A stretch of DNA of 52,278 bases from contig NZ_AUEZ01000062.1 in assembly GCF_000426245.1 (NCBI RefSeq), positions 1-52,278 of the forward strand. The letters are read 5' to 3'. Made by a program: the position numbers and the translations under genes. Below, in pieces: positions 32,141-41,445 of the stretch; the stretch's first letter is position 1; each line of letters opens with the position of its first letter. Below the pieces are notes generated by a model, which was not told where the DNA came from, did no database searches, and worked only from the letters and a program-made list of their open reading frames with translations. This DNA comes from Bradyrhizobium sp. Ai1a-2. Lineage in GTDB: Bacteria; Pseudomonadota; Alphaproteobacteria; Rhizobiales; Xanthobacteraceae.

Positions 32141-33469
32141 ATGCCGATTGGTGAATTTGGCGGCGCTCCGCCGCTGGCGGCCGAAGGCAGTCCGGCGCTT
32201 ACGACGCCACTGTACTGGATGTATGAGATGGCGCATGCGTCACTCAACCCGGTGCGCGCGGTGACCGACGCCACCAAGATCCTGTTTCAGAATCCGCTCA
32301 ATCCGTGGACGCATAGCCAAGCCGGCAAGTCCGTCGCCGCGGCCTGCGAATTGTTCGAGCGCACCACCCGCCGCTACGGCAAGCCGGAATGGGGTCTCGA
32401 CGAGACCGAGGTCAACGGCGTGCGCACGGCGGTGGAGGTCCGATCTGTCTGGGAAAAGCCGTTCTGCCGGCTGCTCTATTTCGATCGCAAGCTGACCCGG
32501 CCGCTGCGCGCGCCACAGCCGCGCATCCTGATCGTGGCGCCGATGTCCGGCCATTACGCGACGCTGCTGCGTGGCACGGTCGAAGCCTTCCTGCCGACCC
32601 ATGAGGTCTACATCACCGATTGGGCCGATGCCCGCATGGTGCCGCTGTCCGAAGGCCGCTTCGATCTCGATGACTATGTCGATTACCTGATCGAGATGCT
32701 GCATGCGCTTGGCGGCAACATGCATATCATCGCGGTCTGCCAGCCCTCGGTGCCCGTGGTGGTCGCGGTCTCCCTCATGGAAGCGCGGCGCGATCCGTTC
32801 GTGCCGCTGTCGATGACGCTGATGGGCGGCCCGATCGACACCCGCCGCAATCCGACCGCGGTCAACAACCTCGCCGCCGAACGCGGCATCGACTGGTTCC
32901 GCCACAACGTCATCACCAAGGTGCCGTTCCCGCATCCTGGCATGATGCGCGACGTCTATCCGGGATTCCTGCAGCTCAACGGCTTCATCAGCATGAATCT
33001 CGACCGCCACATGGATGCGCACAAGGCGCTGTTTGCCAATCTGGTGAAGGGCGACGGCGATCTCGTCGACAAGCACCGCGAATTCTATGACGAATATCTC
33101 GCGGTCATGGACCTCACCGCCGAGTATTATCTGCAGACTGTCGACCTCGTCTTCGTCAAGCACGCGCTGCCAAACGGCGAGATGACCCATCGCGGTGAGC
33201 CGGTCGCTCCCTCCAAGATCCGTCGCGTGGCGTTGATGACGGTGGAAGGCGAGAAGGACGACATCTCCGGCCTTGGCCAGACCGAAGCGACGCATGGTTT
33301 GTGCACGTCGATTCCCGATCATCGCCGCGTGCATTACGTGCAGAAGGGTGTTGGACACTATGGCGTGTTCAACGGCTCGCGTTTCCGCGCTGAAATCGTG
33401 CCGCGCATCTCCGATTTCATGGTTTCATCGGCCAATACACGGCTTTCCCTGGTCGCAGCCGCTGAATAG
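32141..33469 (+). CDS. phaZ: Intracellular polyhydroxyalkanoate depolymerase PhaZ
   Basis: This 442-aa protein is of the intracellular PHB depolymerase family. The nucleophile is Cys200 in IAVCQPSVP, which replaces Ser as in Ralstonia PhaZ1. Family blocks are PLYWMYEMAHASLNPVRAVTD at the N-terminus, ILIVAPMSGHYATLLRGTV, DLDDYVDYLIEML, SLTLMGGPIDTRRNPT-like SMTLMGGPIDTRRNP, and catalytic His in VGHYGVFNG. It mobilises stored PHB in the cytoplasm. The start at 32141 is an ATG with GAGGA about 11 nt upstream; a TTG three codons earlier is possible. A second PHB-depolymerase-type esterase is at 20972-22189. Confidence 0.92.
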   Translation: MPIGEFGGAPPLAAEGSPALTTPLYWMYEMAHASLNPVRAVTDATKILFQNPLNPWTHSQAGKSVAAACELFERTTRRYGKPEWGLDETEVNGVRTAVEVRSVWEKPFCRLLYFDRKLTRPLRAPQPRILIVAPMSGHYATLLRGTVEAFLPTHEVYITDWADARMVPLSEGRFDLDDYVDYLIEMLHALGGNMHIIAVCQPSVPVVVAVSLMEARRDPFVPLSMTLMGGPIDTRRNPTAVNNLAAERGIDWFRHNVITKVPFPHPGMMRDVYPGFLQLNGFISMNLDRHMDAHKALFANLVKGDGDLVDKHREFYDEYLAVMDLTAEYYLQTVDLVFVKHALPNGEMTHRGEPVAPSKIRRVALMTVEGEKDDISGLGQTEATHGLCTSIPDHRRVHYVQKGVGHYGVFNGSRFRAEIVPRISDFMVSSANTRLSLVAAAE

Positions 33470-33585
33470 CGGCGCGCCCAAGCCCGATTCCGGTGGGTCG
33501 ATAAGCTGCTGAATTGATTAAAAGAATCCGGATTCGGCGATCGCCGAAGGAATGAGTTTTGACTCGCTCCTTGGAGGGTGATTTC

Positions 33586-33608
33586 GGGCCGGCCCGGCCC
33601 AAATTTTT
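33586..33608 (+). terminator. Probable rho-independent terminator after phaZ
   Basis: GGGCCG (33586-33591) and CGGCCC (33595-33600) form a 6-bp GC stem with a 3-nt loop, followed by AAATTTTT. It lies about 115 bp after the phaZ stop. Confidence 0.55.
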
Positions 33609-33751
33609 CGGGTTCCCACCCCACTATGTAGGGGTCAAATAGCACACAGCCTCTGTATATTGGGCAAATGATTTGTTTTTGCGCCGAGCGATTTCCCTGG
33701 CGGCGGATATGGCAGAATCCGGGCGAGCTTTTCCTCCCCGGACTCTCAGAA

Positions 33752-34507
33752 ATGGCTACTCGCGCGCTCCTCTATCGGCGGCCTGCCGAACCCTCGACTC
33801 TTCTCATCAAGCACGGCTCCCAATATTTCGCGATCAGGCTGCGGCGGCATAGGCGCGCGCGTCGATACACGCTTCGCATTCATCCGACCGACCGCGAAGC
33901 GATCCTCACGATGCCGCCGCGTGGCACGATCGCCGAAGCGCGCGACTTCGCGCAGCTTCATGGCGGCTGGATCGCCGCGCGTCTCGGCCGCCTGCCGAAG
34001 GCGGCGCCGTTCCAACCCGGCACAGTGGTGCCGCTGCGCGGCGTGCCGCATCGGCTCGTGCATCGCGCCGGCGAGCGCGGCACGGTGTGGACCGAGATCC
34101 GTGACAGCGGCGAAAGGATTTTGTGCGTGGCCGGCGAGCCGGAGCATATGGACCGCCGCGTGCACGACTTCCTCAAGCGCGAAGCGCGCAAGGATTTACA
34201 CAAGGCGTCCTTAGGCTATGCAGCGGAACTCGGCGTGCGCGTGCGCCGTCTCTCGATCCGCGATCAATCGAGCCGCTGGGGTTCCTGCACCTCGCACGGA
34301 TCGCTGTCGTTCTCCTGGCGCCTGATCCTCGCGCCGCCCTACGTGCTCGACTATCTCGCCGCGCACGAGGTCGCGCATCTGGTCGAGATGAGCCACTCGC
34401 TGCGGTTCTGGAGGACTGTCGGCCGAATCTGTTCCTCGGTGGATCGCGCCAAGAGCTGGCTCGATACCTACGGCAACGATTTGCATCGCTACGGGATCGA
34501 GGATTAA
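33752..34507 (+). CDS. YgjP-like (M48/DUF45) zinc metallopeptidase
   Basis: This 251-aa protein is of the YgjP/DUF45 family. The zinc motif is HEVAH (205-209) followed by His215 in EMSHS. The family block DQSSRWGSCTSHGSLSFSWRL and DYLAAHEVAHLVEM are clear. The N-terminal part is very basic (RLRRHRRARRYTLRIHP). No signal peptide or TM is present, so it is cytosolic, with substrates unknown. The frame is open back to 33668. The start at 33752 (MATRALLYRRP) fits the family by recall, though no ribosome-binding site is obvious. Confidence 0.85.
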   Translation: MATRALLYRRPAEPSTLLIKHGSQYFAIRLRRHRRARRYTLRIHPTDREAILTMPPRGTIAEARDFAQLHGGWIAARLGRLPKAAPFQPGTVVPLRGVPHRLVHRAGERGTVWTEIRDSGERILCVAGEPEHMDRRVHDFLKREARKDLHKASLGYAAELGVRVRRLSIRDQSSRWGSCTSHGSLSFSWRLILAPPYVLDYLAAHEVAHLVEMSHSLRFWRTVGRICSSVDRAKSWLDTYGNDLHRYGIED

Positions 34508-34518
34508 GCTTCCGAGTT

Positions 34519-34605
34519 GTAGGGTGGGTAGAGCGAAGCGAAACCCATCATCTTCGCCGCAGCGGCCCAACTCGATGGGTATCGCTTCGCTCAACCCATC
34601 CTACG
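34519..34605. repeat. Paired inverted repeat, family B variant, copy 2
   Basis: The left arm 34519-34549 contains GGGTAGAGCGAAGCGAAACC. The right arm 34574-34605 is its complement with a few changes (GGTATCGCTTCGCTCAACCC). Confidence 0.85.
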
Positions 34606-34627
34606 CACTGTCTCGTCTCCCCCCCCG

Positions 34628-34733
34628 CTGTCTTCGTCCGCGAAGGCGGACGATCCAGTATTCCACCGATGTCGGTGCTCATGCTGTAAGACCGCCGGAT
34701 ACTGGATGCCCCGCCTGGGCGGGGCATGACGGC
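34628..34733. repeat. Dispersed palindromic repeat, family D, copy 2
   Basis: It begins GCTGTCTTCGTCCGCGAAGG, runs through GGACGATCCAGTA to ATACTGGATGCCCCGCC, and ends GGCGGGGCATGACGG, matching the copy at 14020-14123 at both ends. It lies against the 3' end of the penicillin-binding protein gene. Confidence 0.75.
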
Positions 34734-34737
34734 TAGA

Positions 34738-36957
34738 CTACCGATTGCCGCCGAACAGGCGATCCACCAGCCAGCCGTCCAATCCCGCCGCAGCTTCCGG
34801 ACGCGCATTGGGGCTGGGCTGTGTCGAGGCGCGCGTCGGCGGCGGCCGATACTGACCGGCGGGTGGAACGGGTGCGGGTGGCGCGAGCGACTGCGGTGAT
34901 GGTGGGCTGACCTGCGACGAGGCCTGCATCAGGTTCGACATTGCCCAGCCGACTTGCGAGTTCGGCAGGCTCGCGACCGGCACGCCCTGATGCGCCGTGC
35001 GCATGAAGCGGCTCCACACCTCCACCGGCAAGCCGCCGCCAGTTGCCTTCTTGGTCGGCGAATTGTCGTCATTGCCGAGCCAGACGCCGGTGACGAGATT
35101 GGCGGTGTAGCCGATGAACCAGGCGTCGCGGAAGTCCTGGCTGGTGCCGGTCTTGCCGGCGGCGCTCCAGCCGGGGATTTCGGCTTTGCGCGCGGTGCCG
35201 GAGATCAGCGTCTCCATCATCATCGCGTTCATCATCGCGACGTAACGCGGCTCGATCACCCGGGCGAGCTGGTCGGCCGATCGGACGTAGAGCAGCTTGC
35301 CCTTATCGGTGCGGATCTTCGTCACCACATGCGGCGAGACGGCCAAGCCTCCATTGGAGAAGGGCGCGTAGGCGCCGACCAGTTCGATCACCGAGACTTC
35401 GGAGGTGCCGAGCGCGATCGAGGGATTGGCGTCGAGCTTGGAGGAGATGCCGAGCCGGTGGGCGGTGCGCACCACGTTCTTCGGCCCTACCTCGAGCCCG
35501 AGCCTGACCGCGACCGTGTTCAGCGACATCGCCAGCGCCTGCGTCAGCGTCACCGAGCCGAAATATTCGTGGGTGTAGTTCTCCGGCTTCCAGCCCTTGA
35601 TATCGAGCGGGGCATCGGTGCGGATCGTTTCCGGCGTCAGCCCGGCTTCGATTGCGGTGAGATAGACGAACGGCTTGAAGGCCGAGCCAGGCTGGCGCCT
35701 GGCGGTCACTGCGCGGTTATACTGGCTCTCGGCATAGTTCCGTCCGCCCACCATGGCGCGCACCGCGCCGTCGGGCGTCATCGCCACCAGCGCGCCCTGG
35801 GTGACGTTGAACTTCACGCTCTTGGCGGCGAGCTCGTCGATGATGGCGGCTTCGGCGACGTTCTGTAGCTTCGGATCGATCGTGGTCTCGACCACGATGT
35901 TCTGGTCGATCTGGCCGACGAGATCGTCGAGCACTTCGCCGATCCAGTCGGCGACATAGTTCACGGTGCCGGCGCCGACCGGCTTCACGTTGTAGGAAGG
36001 ATGGCCGATCGAGGCCTGCGCCTGGGCCTGGGTGATGAACTTGGCGTCCGCCATTGCCGTGAGCACGACCTGCGCGCGCTGCTCGGCGCCCTCGGGATTG
36101 CGGTTCGGCGCCAGCCGCGACGGCGATTTGACGAGGCCTGCAAGCATCGCGGCTTCCGCCAGGGTCACGTTCTTGGCGGACTTGCCGAAATAGCGCTGCG
36201 CCGCGGCCTCCACGCCATAGGCGCCGGAACCGAAATAGACGCGGTTGAGATAGAGCTCCAAAATCTCGTTCTTGGAGTGCTTGCGCTCCAGCCAGATCGC
36301 GAGCTCTGCCTCCTGCAGCTTGCGCTGCATGGTCCGCTCCTGCGTGAGGAACAGGTTCTTGGCGAGCTGCTGGGTCAGTGTCGAGCCGCCCTGCGACACG
36401 CCGCGATGCAGGAGATTGGTCACCGCTGCGCGCGCGATGCCGATCGGGTCGACGCCATAATGCGAGTAGAAGCGGCGGTCCTCGATAGCGATGAAGGCTT
36501 TCGGCAGGTATGGCGGCAGGTCCTTCAGCGCGATATTGGCGCCGGCCATTTCGCCGCGCTGTGCCAGCACGCTGCCGTCCATGCCGACGATCTGGATCGT
36601 CGGCGGGCGCTTGGGGATTTCGAGCGATTGGATCGGCGGCAGATGCGCGCCGACCCAGACCACGACGCCGACGACCGCAATCGCCGACCACAGGCCGAGC
36701 ACGACGCCCCAATAGAAAATGCGGCCGATCGCAAAGCCGCCGCGCGATTTGCGCCGTTTCCCGCCACTCGATGCGGGCTTGCGCTCGCGTGGCGGTTCCG
36801 CACCGCCATCACTGCTGCTGCGTTTGGTGGATTTCTTCGGTCTGTCTTCGGGATTGGGGATGCGGTCGGCCGGCGAGAGCCGCAAATCGGCGAGCGCGGC
36901 TGGAAGCCCGAATAGCGGCTCCTTGCGCCCGCCGCTCTTTTTCTTTCCCCAGGCCAT
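34738..36957 (-). CDS. Class A penicillin-binding protein 1A
   Basis: This roughly 739-aa bifunctional peptidoglycan synthase has a basic cytoplasmic N-terminus (about 1-75), one TM helix (about 80-103) and a GT51 transglycosylase domain with catalytic Glu near 159 in IEDRRFYSHYG. A PASTA-free transpeptidase domain follows, with Ser near 425 in QPGSAFKPF, SLN near 478-480 and KTGT near 602-605. A Pro-rich tail (about 690-720) is followed by a conserved WLVDRLFGGN end. It polymerises and cross-links glycan strands in the periplasm. The N-terminal RKKS/RK-rich tail is long for the class. ATGs at 36963 and 36957 are both possible. Confidence 0.92.
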   Translation of the reverse strand: MAWGKKKSGGRKEPLFGLPAALADLRLSPADRIPNPEDRPKKSTKRSSSDGGAEPPRERKPASSGGKRRKSRGGFAIGRIFYWGVVLGLWSAIAVVGVVVWVGAHLPPIQSLEIPKRPPTIQIVGMDGSVLAQRGEMAGANIALKDLPPYLPKAFIAIEDRRFYSHYGVDPIGIARAAVTNLLHRGVSQGGSTLTQQLAKNLFLTQERTMQRKLQEAELAIWLERKHSKNEILELYLNRVYFGSGAYGVEAAAQRYFGKSAKNVTLAEAAMLAGLVKSPSRLAPNRNPEGAEQRAQVVLTAMADAKFITQAQAQASIGHPSYNVKPVGAGTVNYVADWIGEVLDDLVGQIDQNIVVETTIDPKLQNVAEAAIIDELAAKSVKFNVTQGALVAMTPDGAVRAMVGGRNYAESQYNRAVTARRQPGSAFKPFVYLTAIEAGLTPETIRTDAPLDIKGWKPENYTHEYFGSVTLTQALAMSLNTVAVRLGLEVGPKNVVRTAHRLGISSKLDANPSIALGTSEVSVIELVGAYAPFSNGGLAVSPHVVTKIRTDKGKLLYVRSADQLARVIEPRYVAMMNAMMMETLISGTARKAEIPGWSAAGKTGTSQDFRDAWFIGYTANLVTGVWLGNDDNSPTKKATGGGLPVEVWSRFMRTAHQGVPVASLPNSQVGWAMSNLMQASSQVSPPSPQSLAPPAPVPPAGQYRPPPTRASTQPSPNARPEAAAGLDGWLVDRLFGGNR

Positions 36958-37081
36958 CCACAAACGCTGCTCACACCACGCTTTGCCGCAGGCTAGCGTT
37001 CCCGGTTTAAGGCTCGGTTACGCAAAGCTTAACGCGGGATTAGGAGGTGAGGCAGCGCCACGTCGAACGGAGCCGTAGAGC

Positions 37082-37165
37082 CGTAGGGTGGGCAAAGCGA
37101 AGCGTGCCCACCATCCACGGTCGGTGCAAGATAAGGTGGGCACGCTCCGCTTTGCCCACCCTACG
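37082..37165. repeat. Paired inverted repeat, family B, copy 3
   Basis: The left arm 37082-37112 contains GGTGGGCAAAGCGAAGCGTG, and the right arm 37135-37165 contains the complementary CACGCTCCGCTTTGCCCACC. Confidence 0.85.
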
Positions 37166-37237
37166 CATCCCAATGCCGGGTTAGTAGGTGAGTCATCGCG
37201 TGATAAAGATCTCGGAACCGAAGAAGGGAGAACCAAA

Positions 37238-37663
37238 ATGGGTCATATCGATCCGACCAAGGAAGTCTTCGTGCAATTCAGGGAGAGTGATCGGCCGGGG
37301 CCGATCCACATGCTCAATCTGGTCCGCTTGCGCGAATGGGCCGCCTATCCCGACGGTCGCAAGGCCACCGGTGCAGAAGCCTACGCGGCCTATGGGCGCG
37401 AGAGCGGGCCGGTGTTCGAGCGGCTGGGCGGCCGCATCGTCTGGCAGGGCCGCTTCGAACTGATGCTGATCGGGCCCGAGGCCGAGCGCTGGGACCATTG
37501 CTTCATCGCCGAATATCCGAGCGTCGCCGCCTTCGTCGAGATGATCCGCGATCCCGTCTATCGCGAAGCGGTGAAGCACCGCCAGGCCGCGGTGGAGGAT
37601 TCGCGGCTGATCCGCCACGCCGTGCTGCCGGTCGGCAAGACGTTCGGAGAGATTCCGAAGTAG
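37238..37663 (+). CDS. DUF1330-family protein
   Basis: This 141-aa protein of the DUF1330 ferredoxin-like-fold family has PIHMLNLVRLREWAAYPDGR, AYAAYGRESGPVFERLGGRI and CFIAEYPSVAAFVEMIRDPVY. No catalytic function is established for the family; members resemble ABM monooxygenase-fold proteins. An AGGGAGA motif precedes the ATG at 37238. The frame is open back to 37088, but that part is repeat DNA. The gene is flanked on both sides by family B repeats, so it looks like a stand-alone unit. Confidence 0.8.
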   Translation: MGHIDPTKEVFVQFRESDRPGPIHMLNLVRLREWAAYPDGRKATGAEAYAAYGRESGPVFERLGGRIVWQGRFELMLIGPEAERWDHCFIAEYPSVAAFVEMIRDPVYREAVKHRQAAVEDSRLIRHAVLPVGKTFGEIPK

Positions 37664-37673
37664 ACCGCGAATC

Positions 37674-37798
37674 CGTAGGGTGGGCAAAGCGAAGCGTGCC
37701 CACCTTTCTTGCGCCGAATGTGGATGGTGGGCTCGCTACGCCTTGCCCACCCTACGCAGCTTCCCGTCATTGCGAGCTTCGCTGCGCTCACAATGACG
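37674..37798. repeat. Paired inverted repeat, family B, copy 4, plus a family E palindrome
   Basis: Arms at 37674-37704 and 37726-37756 (GGTGGGCAAAGCGAAGCGTG and a diverged complement) are followed at 37764-37798 by GTCATTGCGAGC...GCTCACAATGACG, a separate short palindrome. A related family E copy is at about 14670-14696. Confidence 0.8.
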
Positions 37799-37815
37799 TG
37801 GAGAGAGCCTCGCGA

Positions 37816-39042
37816 CTAACCCGCCGGGCCGGCATCTTCGAGGATCGGGCCGAACAGCTCCCAACGCTCGCCGTTGAAGCGCATCATCTGCAGCTGCTTG
37901 TTGACGCGATAATCGGTCGGCGAGGTGCTGTTGACGATGCCGGGCAGCGACATGTCGAGCTGTACGTTCTTCAGGCTGGAGGCCTGCTTCATCACGTTCT
38001 CGCGCGTGAGATTGTCGCCGCTCTCCTTCAGCACATGGACCAGGAGCTGCGCGGTCGAGTAGCCGTAGGTGTTGAAGTTCGAGTCCTTGTCGCCTTCCGG
38101 ATAGTACTTGGCCATGAACTCGAAATACTTCTTCATGCCGGCATCATCCTTCCAGGTCGGATCGAGCGGATCCTTGCCGTAGTTGACGCTGATCACGCCC
38201 TTGGCTGCATCGAGGCCTGCGGGCTTCATCACCGCGCCGACGGAGGTTGCGTTGATGTCGACGATCTGCACCGGCTTCCAGCCGAGCTCGGCGATCTTCT
38301 TGATCGCCTGCGCCGCCTGCTTCGGCGTGGTGGCGCTGAAGAACAGGTCCGCGCCGGCGTCCTTGATCTTGAGGATCTGCGAATCCACGGTCGGATCGGA
38401 CACCTCGTAGGAGGCTTCCGCCACCACCATGCTGGCCGCCTTGTCGGCGAGGCCGGCCTTGATGCCGTTCAGGTAGTCTTTGCCGAGGTCGTCGTTCTGA
38501 TAGAGGATGCCGATCTTGGCGTTCGGATGGTTCTTCAGGATGTACTGGCCGTAGATGCGGCCCTCGACGAAGTAGTTCGGATTGAAGCCCATCGTCCACG
38601 GGAAATTCTTCGGGTCGGTGAACTTCGAGGCGCCAGTCGCGGCGAACAGCTGCGGCACCTTCTTGGAGTTGAGATACTTCTGGACCGCGGCATTGGAGGG
38701 CGTGCCGATGATCTGGAACGTCAAGAGCACTTCGTCGCTTTCGACCAGCTTGCGCACCTGCTCGACTGCCTTCGGCGGCGAATAGGCGTCGTCATACTGG
38801 ATCAGGTTGATCTTGCGTCCATTCACGCCGCCCTGGTCGTTGATCATCTTGATGTAGGCGGCCTGGGTCTTGCCGATCGATGCATAGGCCGACGCAGGTC
38901 CGGAGAACGGCACGGTCTGGCCGACCTTGATCTCGGTGTCGCTGGCGCCGGGGTCGTATTTCTTCTGGGCATTGGCCGCCGAGACCGACAGCGCAAGAGC
39001 CAGCGCCGTCCCTGTGACCAGATGCAAAAACCCGTTCCTCAT
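37816..39042 (-). CDS. ABC transporter substrate-binding protein, branched-chain amino acid type
   Basis: This 408-aa periplasmic binding protein is of the LivJ/Leu-Ile-Val (type I) family. A signal peptide is visible (MRNGFLHLVTGTALALALSV, with cleavage probably after SAANA). The mature protein shows IKVGQTVPFSGPASAYASIG, the INDQGGVNGRKINLIQYDDAY motif and IGILYQNDDLGKDYL. Ligands in Bradyrhizobium paralogs range from amino acids to aromatic acids. No permease or ATPase genes are adjacent, so it is an orphan. The start at 39042 is chosen because AGGAAA lies about 6 nt upstream and the signal peptide then starts cleanly; ATG at 39057 is an alternative. Confidence 0.88.
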   Translation of the reverse strand: MRNGFLHLVTGTALALALSVSAANAQKKYDPGASDTEIKVGQTVPFSGPASAYASIGKTQAAYIKMINDQGGVNGRKINLIQYDDAYSPPKAVEQVRKLVESDEVLLTFQIIGTPSNAAVQKYLNSKKVPQLFAATGASKFTDPKNFPWTMGFNPNYFVEGRIYGQYILKNHPNAKIGILYQNDDLGKDYLNGIKAGLADKAASMVVAEASYEVSDPTVDSQILKIKDAGADLFFSATTPKQAAQAIKKIAELGWKPVQIVDINATSVGAVMKPAGLDAAKGVISVNYGKDPLDPTWKDDAGMKKYFEFMAKYYPEGDKDSNFNTYGYSTAQLLVHVLKESGDNLTRENVMKQASSLKNVQLDMSLPGIVNSTSPTDYRVNKQLQMMRFNGERWELFGPILEDAGPAG

Positions 39043-39278
39043 TCGCAGTTTCCTCATGGGTTGTGATTTGTGCCGATGATCTTCTCCGCCGCACGTCGAG
39101 GCCCGCCGGATGCCATCGCTGGCGGCGATAGTGGAGGAACCCTTGTTGCAATGCAAGGTGGAGTCGCGCCGAAAGCCGAGCGCTATCAGTCGACCAAAGT
39201 AGGGTGCAGCCCAATCGCGGAAACCGGGTGGACGCTGGCACGTCGCGCTACGAAGATGTCGGCGCTCAGCTATTCGGG

Positions 39279-39821
39279 ATGAAGATGCCTGTTCGCGACA
39301 AACTGACGAAGCCGGCCACGACGTTCGGCCTGGATCGGCTGGAAACACCGATCGGCGTGGCCTTGCTGGTCACCGATGACGACGGCGTGCTCCGCGCGCT
39401 GGATTGGGACGACTATGAGGCGCGCATGAACGAGCTGTTGCGCCTGCACTATGGCGCGGTGGCCCTGAAACAGGCGCGTGCGCCGAAGGACATCCGCGCC
39501 GCGTTGTCTGAATATTTCAAGGGCGATCTCGATCGCCTCGGCGACATCCAATGGCGCGTCGCCGGCACGCCGTTCCAAAAGAAGGTCTGGACCGCGCTGG
39601 CTGGCATCCCCGTTGGCACCACGATGAGCTATGGCGCGATGGCGGCAAGGCTCGGTGCGCCCAACGCGCAGCGCGCGGTCGGCCACGCCAACGGCTCGAA
39701 CCCGATCAGCGTCGTGCTGCCTTGCCACCGCCTGATCGGCGCCAACGGCGCGCTGGTCAAATATGGCGGCGGGTTGGAGCGCAAGCGCTGGCTGCTCGCG
39801 CACGAAGGTGTGTCGCTTTAA
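39279..39821 (+). CDS. ogt: Methylated-DNA-protein-cysteine methyltransferase
   Basis: This roughly 180-aa Ogt-type repair protein has the methyl-acceptor Cys at 149 in VVLPCHRLIGANGALVKYGG, the arginine finger in QRAVGHANGSNP, and TPFQKKVWTALAGIPVGTT in the HTH region. It removes methyl groups from O6-methylguanine or O4-methylthymine in one suicide step. The N-terminal domain begins FGLDRLETPIGVALLVTD. The frame is open back to 39204, and starts at 39279 and 39285 are close alternatives without a strong ribosome-binding site. Its stop overlaps that of the convergent maoC-like gene by 4 bp. Confidence 0.9.
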   Translation: MKMPVRDKLTKPATTFGLDRLETPIGVALLVTDDDGVLRALDWDDYEARMNELLRLHYGAVALKQARAPKDIRAALSEYFKGDLDRLGDIQWRVAGTPFQKKVWTALAGIPVGTTMSYGAMAARLGAPNAQRAVGHANGSNPISVVLPCHRLIGANGALVKYGGGLERKRWLLAHEGVSL

Positions 39822-40297
39822 ACTGGCCGTCGTCGGATCAAGAACTTCTGCATGCCTTCGAGCACCAATTCGCGGCGCTGGTTGAACACGGTGGAGCGCA
39901 GCGTCACGACGCCGGTGGTGCGGCCGGGCACAAGCTCGGTCACTTCGAGCGCGGGATAGATGGTGTCGCCGGCATAGACCGGCTTTACGAAGCGGCTCGA
40001 CTGTTCGAGAAAGCCGATCATGGATTCCTCGACGACGAAGGGAAACAGCCCGGCGCCGGGTGCGGTGTGGATCAGTGTCTGGAAGCCGTGCGCGAGCAGG
40101 TCCGGCATGCCGCGGGCGCGGCAATATTCGACATCATAGTGGATCGGATGGGTATCGCCGCTGGCGGTCTGGAACGCCGCGAACACGGCCTCGGTCTGGG
40201 TCCGGCTCGGGATCACAAAGCGCTCGCCCAGGGTGAAATCTTCGAACCAGCGCTGCGCTTGCACCATGCGGTGTTGGGCGGGGTCGAAGTCGGTCAT
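39818..40297 (-). CDS. MaoC-family hot-dog dehydratase
   Basis: This 159-aa hot-dog-fold protein has the MaoC catalytic motif in TASGDTHPIHYDVEYCRARG, where Asp and His form the (R)-hydratase dyad, followed by LLAHGFQTL and FVKPVYAGDTIYPALEV. It probably hydrates or dehydrates an acyl-CoA, such as enoyl-CoA to (R)-3-hydroxyacyl-CoA. The exact substrate is unknown. The start at 40297 (MTDFDPAQH) has GAGGAAA upstream. It is divergent from the EamA transporter gene. Confidence 0.87.
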   Translation of the reverse strand: MTDFDPAQHRMVQAQRWFEDFTLGERFVIPSRTQTEAVFAAFQTASGDTHPIHYDVEYCRARGMPDLLAHGFQTLIHTAPGAGLFPFVVEESMIGFLEQSSRFVKPVYAGDTIYPALEVTELVPGRTTGVVTLRSTVFNQRRELVLEGMQKFLIRRRPV

Positions 40298-40409
40298 ATC
40301 AGGGCTTTCCTCGGAAGAATTGTTTTGTGATGTATCGGTATCGCAGCGATGTTGATGCGGCAATCGATTCCGCTTAATCCCGCCATGACGAGAAGCATCC
40401 CAGTCATCC

Positions 40410-41324
40410 ATGACCCTGTTCGCAAAGCTCTCAGCCTACGATGATCGTTCCGCGCGGCTTGCAGGCATCGGGCTGATGCTGCTGTCGATCTTCATGTTCT
40501 CGTTCGGCGACGCGATGGGGAAATTCCTTGTCGCGACCTATTCGGTCGGACAGTTGTTGTGGCTGCGGGCCTGCGCGGCGCTGGTCGTGCTGCTCCCGAT
40601 GGTCTGGAAGCAGCGCGCGGAGTTCTTCCCTATCGAGCGTCCCTGGCTGCAATTGCTGCGGGTGACGCTGTCGACGCTCGAGGTCGCCGCGTTCTTCCTT
40701 GCGACCGTCTACCTGCCGCTCGCCGACGTCATCACCTATTATCTCGCCGGCCCGATCTTTGTCACCGCGCTGTCGGGCCTGGTGCTGGGCGAGCAGATCG
40801 GCTGGCGGCGCTGGAGCGCGATCCTGGTCGGCTTCTGCGGCGTGCTGATCGCGCTCAGGCCATCCGCGCAGACCGTGAGCTTGCCGGCGATGATCGCGCT
40901 CGGCGGCAGCCTGTCGTTCGCGGTTCTGATGCTGATCACGCGCTCGCTGCGCGCAACGCCCGACATCGTGCTGACCTCGTCGCAGTTTGCCGGCACGTTC
41001 CTGCTCGGCGCCGTGCTGTCGCCATTCGGCTGGGTGACACCGGACGCCGGCAGCCTTGTCGTTTTCTTCGTCGCCGGACTCATCTCGGTCGCCGCGCTGC
41101 TCTGCGTCAACCGCTCGCTGAAGCTGGCGCCGGCAAGTGTCGTGGTGCCCTACCAATATTCGATGATCGTCTGGGCCGTGATCTTCGGCTTCGTCGTGTT
41201 CGGCGACGTGCCGTCCTGGGCCACCATCGTCGGTGCGGCGATCATCATCGCCGCCGGGCTCTACATCTTCCTGCGCGAACAGAAGCTGGGAAGGGAAGAG
41301 CCGGTGGTGAGCCCGCCGGTGTAG
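40410..41324 (+). CDS. EamA/DMT-family transporter
   Basis: This 304-aa membrane protein has ten predicted TM helices in two EamA repeats. Typical signs are GIGLMLLSIFMFSFGDAMGK in TM1, the ADVITYYLAGPIFVTALSG end of repeat one with LGEQIGWRRWSAILVGFCGV, and the repeat-two VVPYQYSMIVWAVIFGFVVFGD with PSWATIVGAAIIIAAGLYI. DMT proteins export amino acids, nucleobases or other metabolites; the cargo here is unknown. Confidence 0.87.
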   Translation: MTLFAKLSAYDDRSARLAGIGLMLLSIFMFSFGDAMGKFLVATYSVGQLLWLRACAALVVLLPMVWKQRAEFFPIERPWLQLLRVTLSTLEVAAFFLATVYLPLADVITYYLAGPIFVTALSGLVLGEQIGWRRWSAILVGFCGVLIALRPSAQTVSLPAMIALGGSLSFAVLMLITRSLRATPDIVLTSSQFAGTFLLGAVLSPFGWVTPDAGSLVVFFVAGLISVAALLCVNRSLKLAPASVVVPYQYSMIVWAVIFGFVVFGDVPSWATIVGAAIIIAAGLYIFLREQKLGREEPVVSPPV

Positions 41325-41342
41325 CGTGGAGCACGCTGCGAT

Positions 41343-41434
41343 GCAGGGTGGGCAAAGCGCAGCGTGCCCACCATTGCAAGCGCAGTGCTTGATGGTGGGC
41401 ACGGCGCGAAGGACGCGCCTTTGCCCACCCTGCG
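41343..41434. repeat. Paired inverted repeat, family B, copy 5
   Basis: The left arm 41343-41372 contains GGTGGGCAAAGCGCAGCGTG, and the right arm 41393-41434 contains GGTGGGCACGGCGCGAAGGA then CGCGCCTTTGCCCACCCTGC. It separates the convergent EamA and GNAT genes. Confidence 0.8.
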
Positions 41435-41445
41435 CAGTCTGCGTG

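Noticed and set aside
32240..33358. Open frame on the minus strand opposite phaZ (372 codons)
   Set aside because: The composition is Arg/His/Asp-rich with no motif, and phaZ is clearly the real gene.
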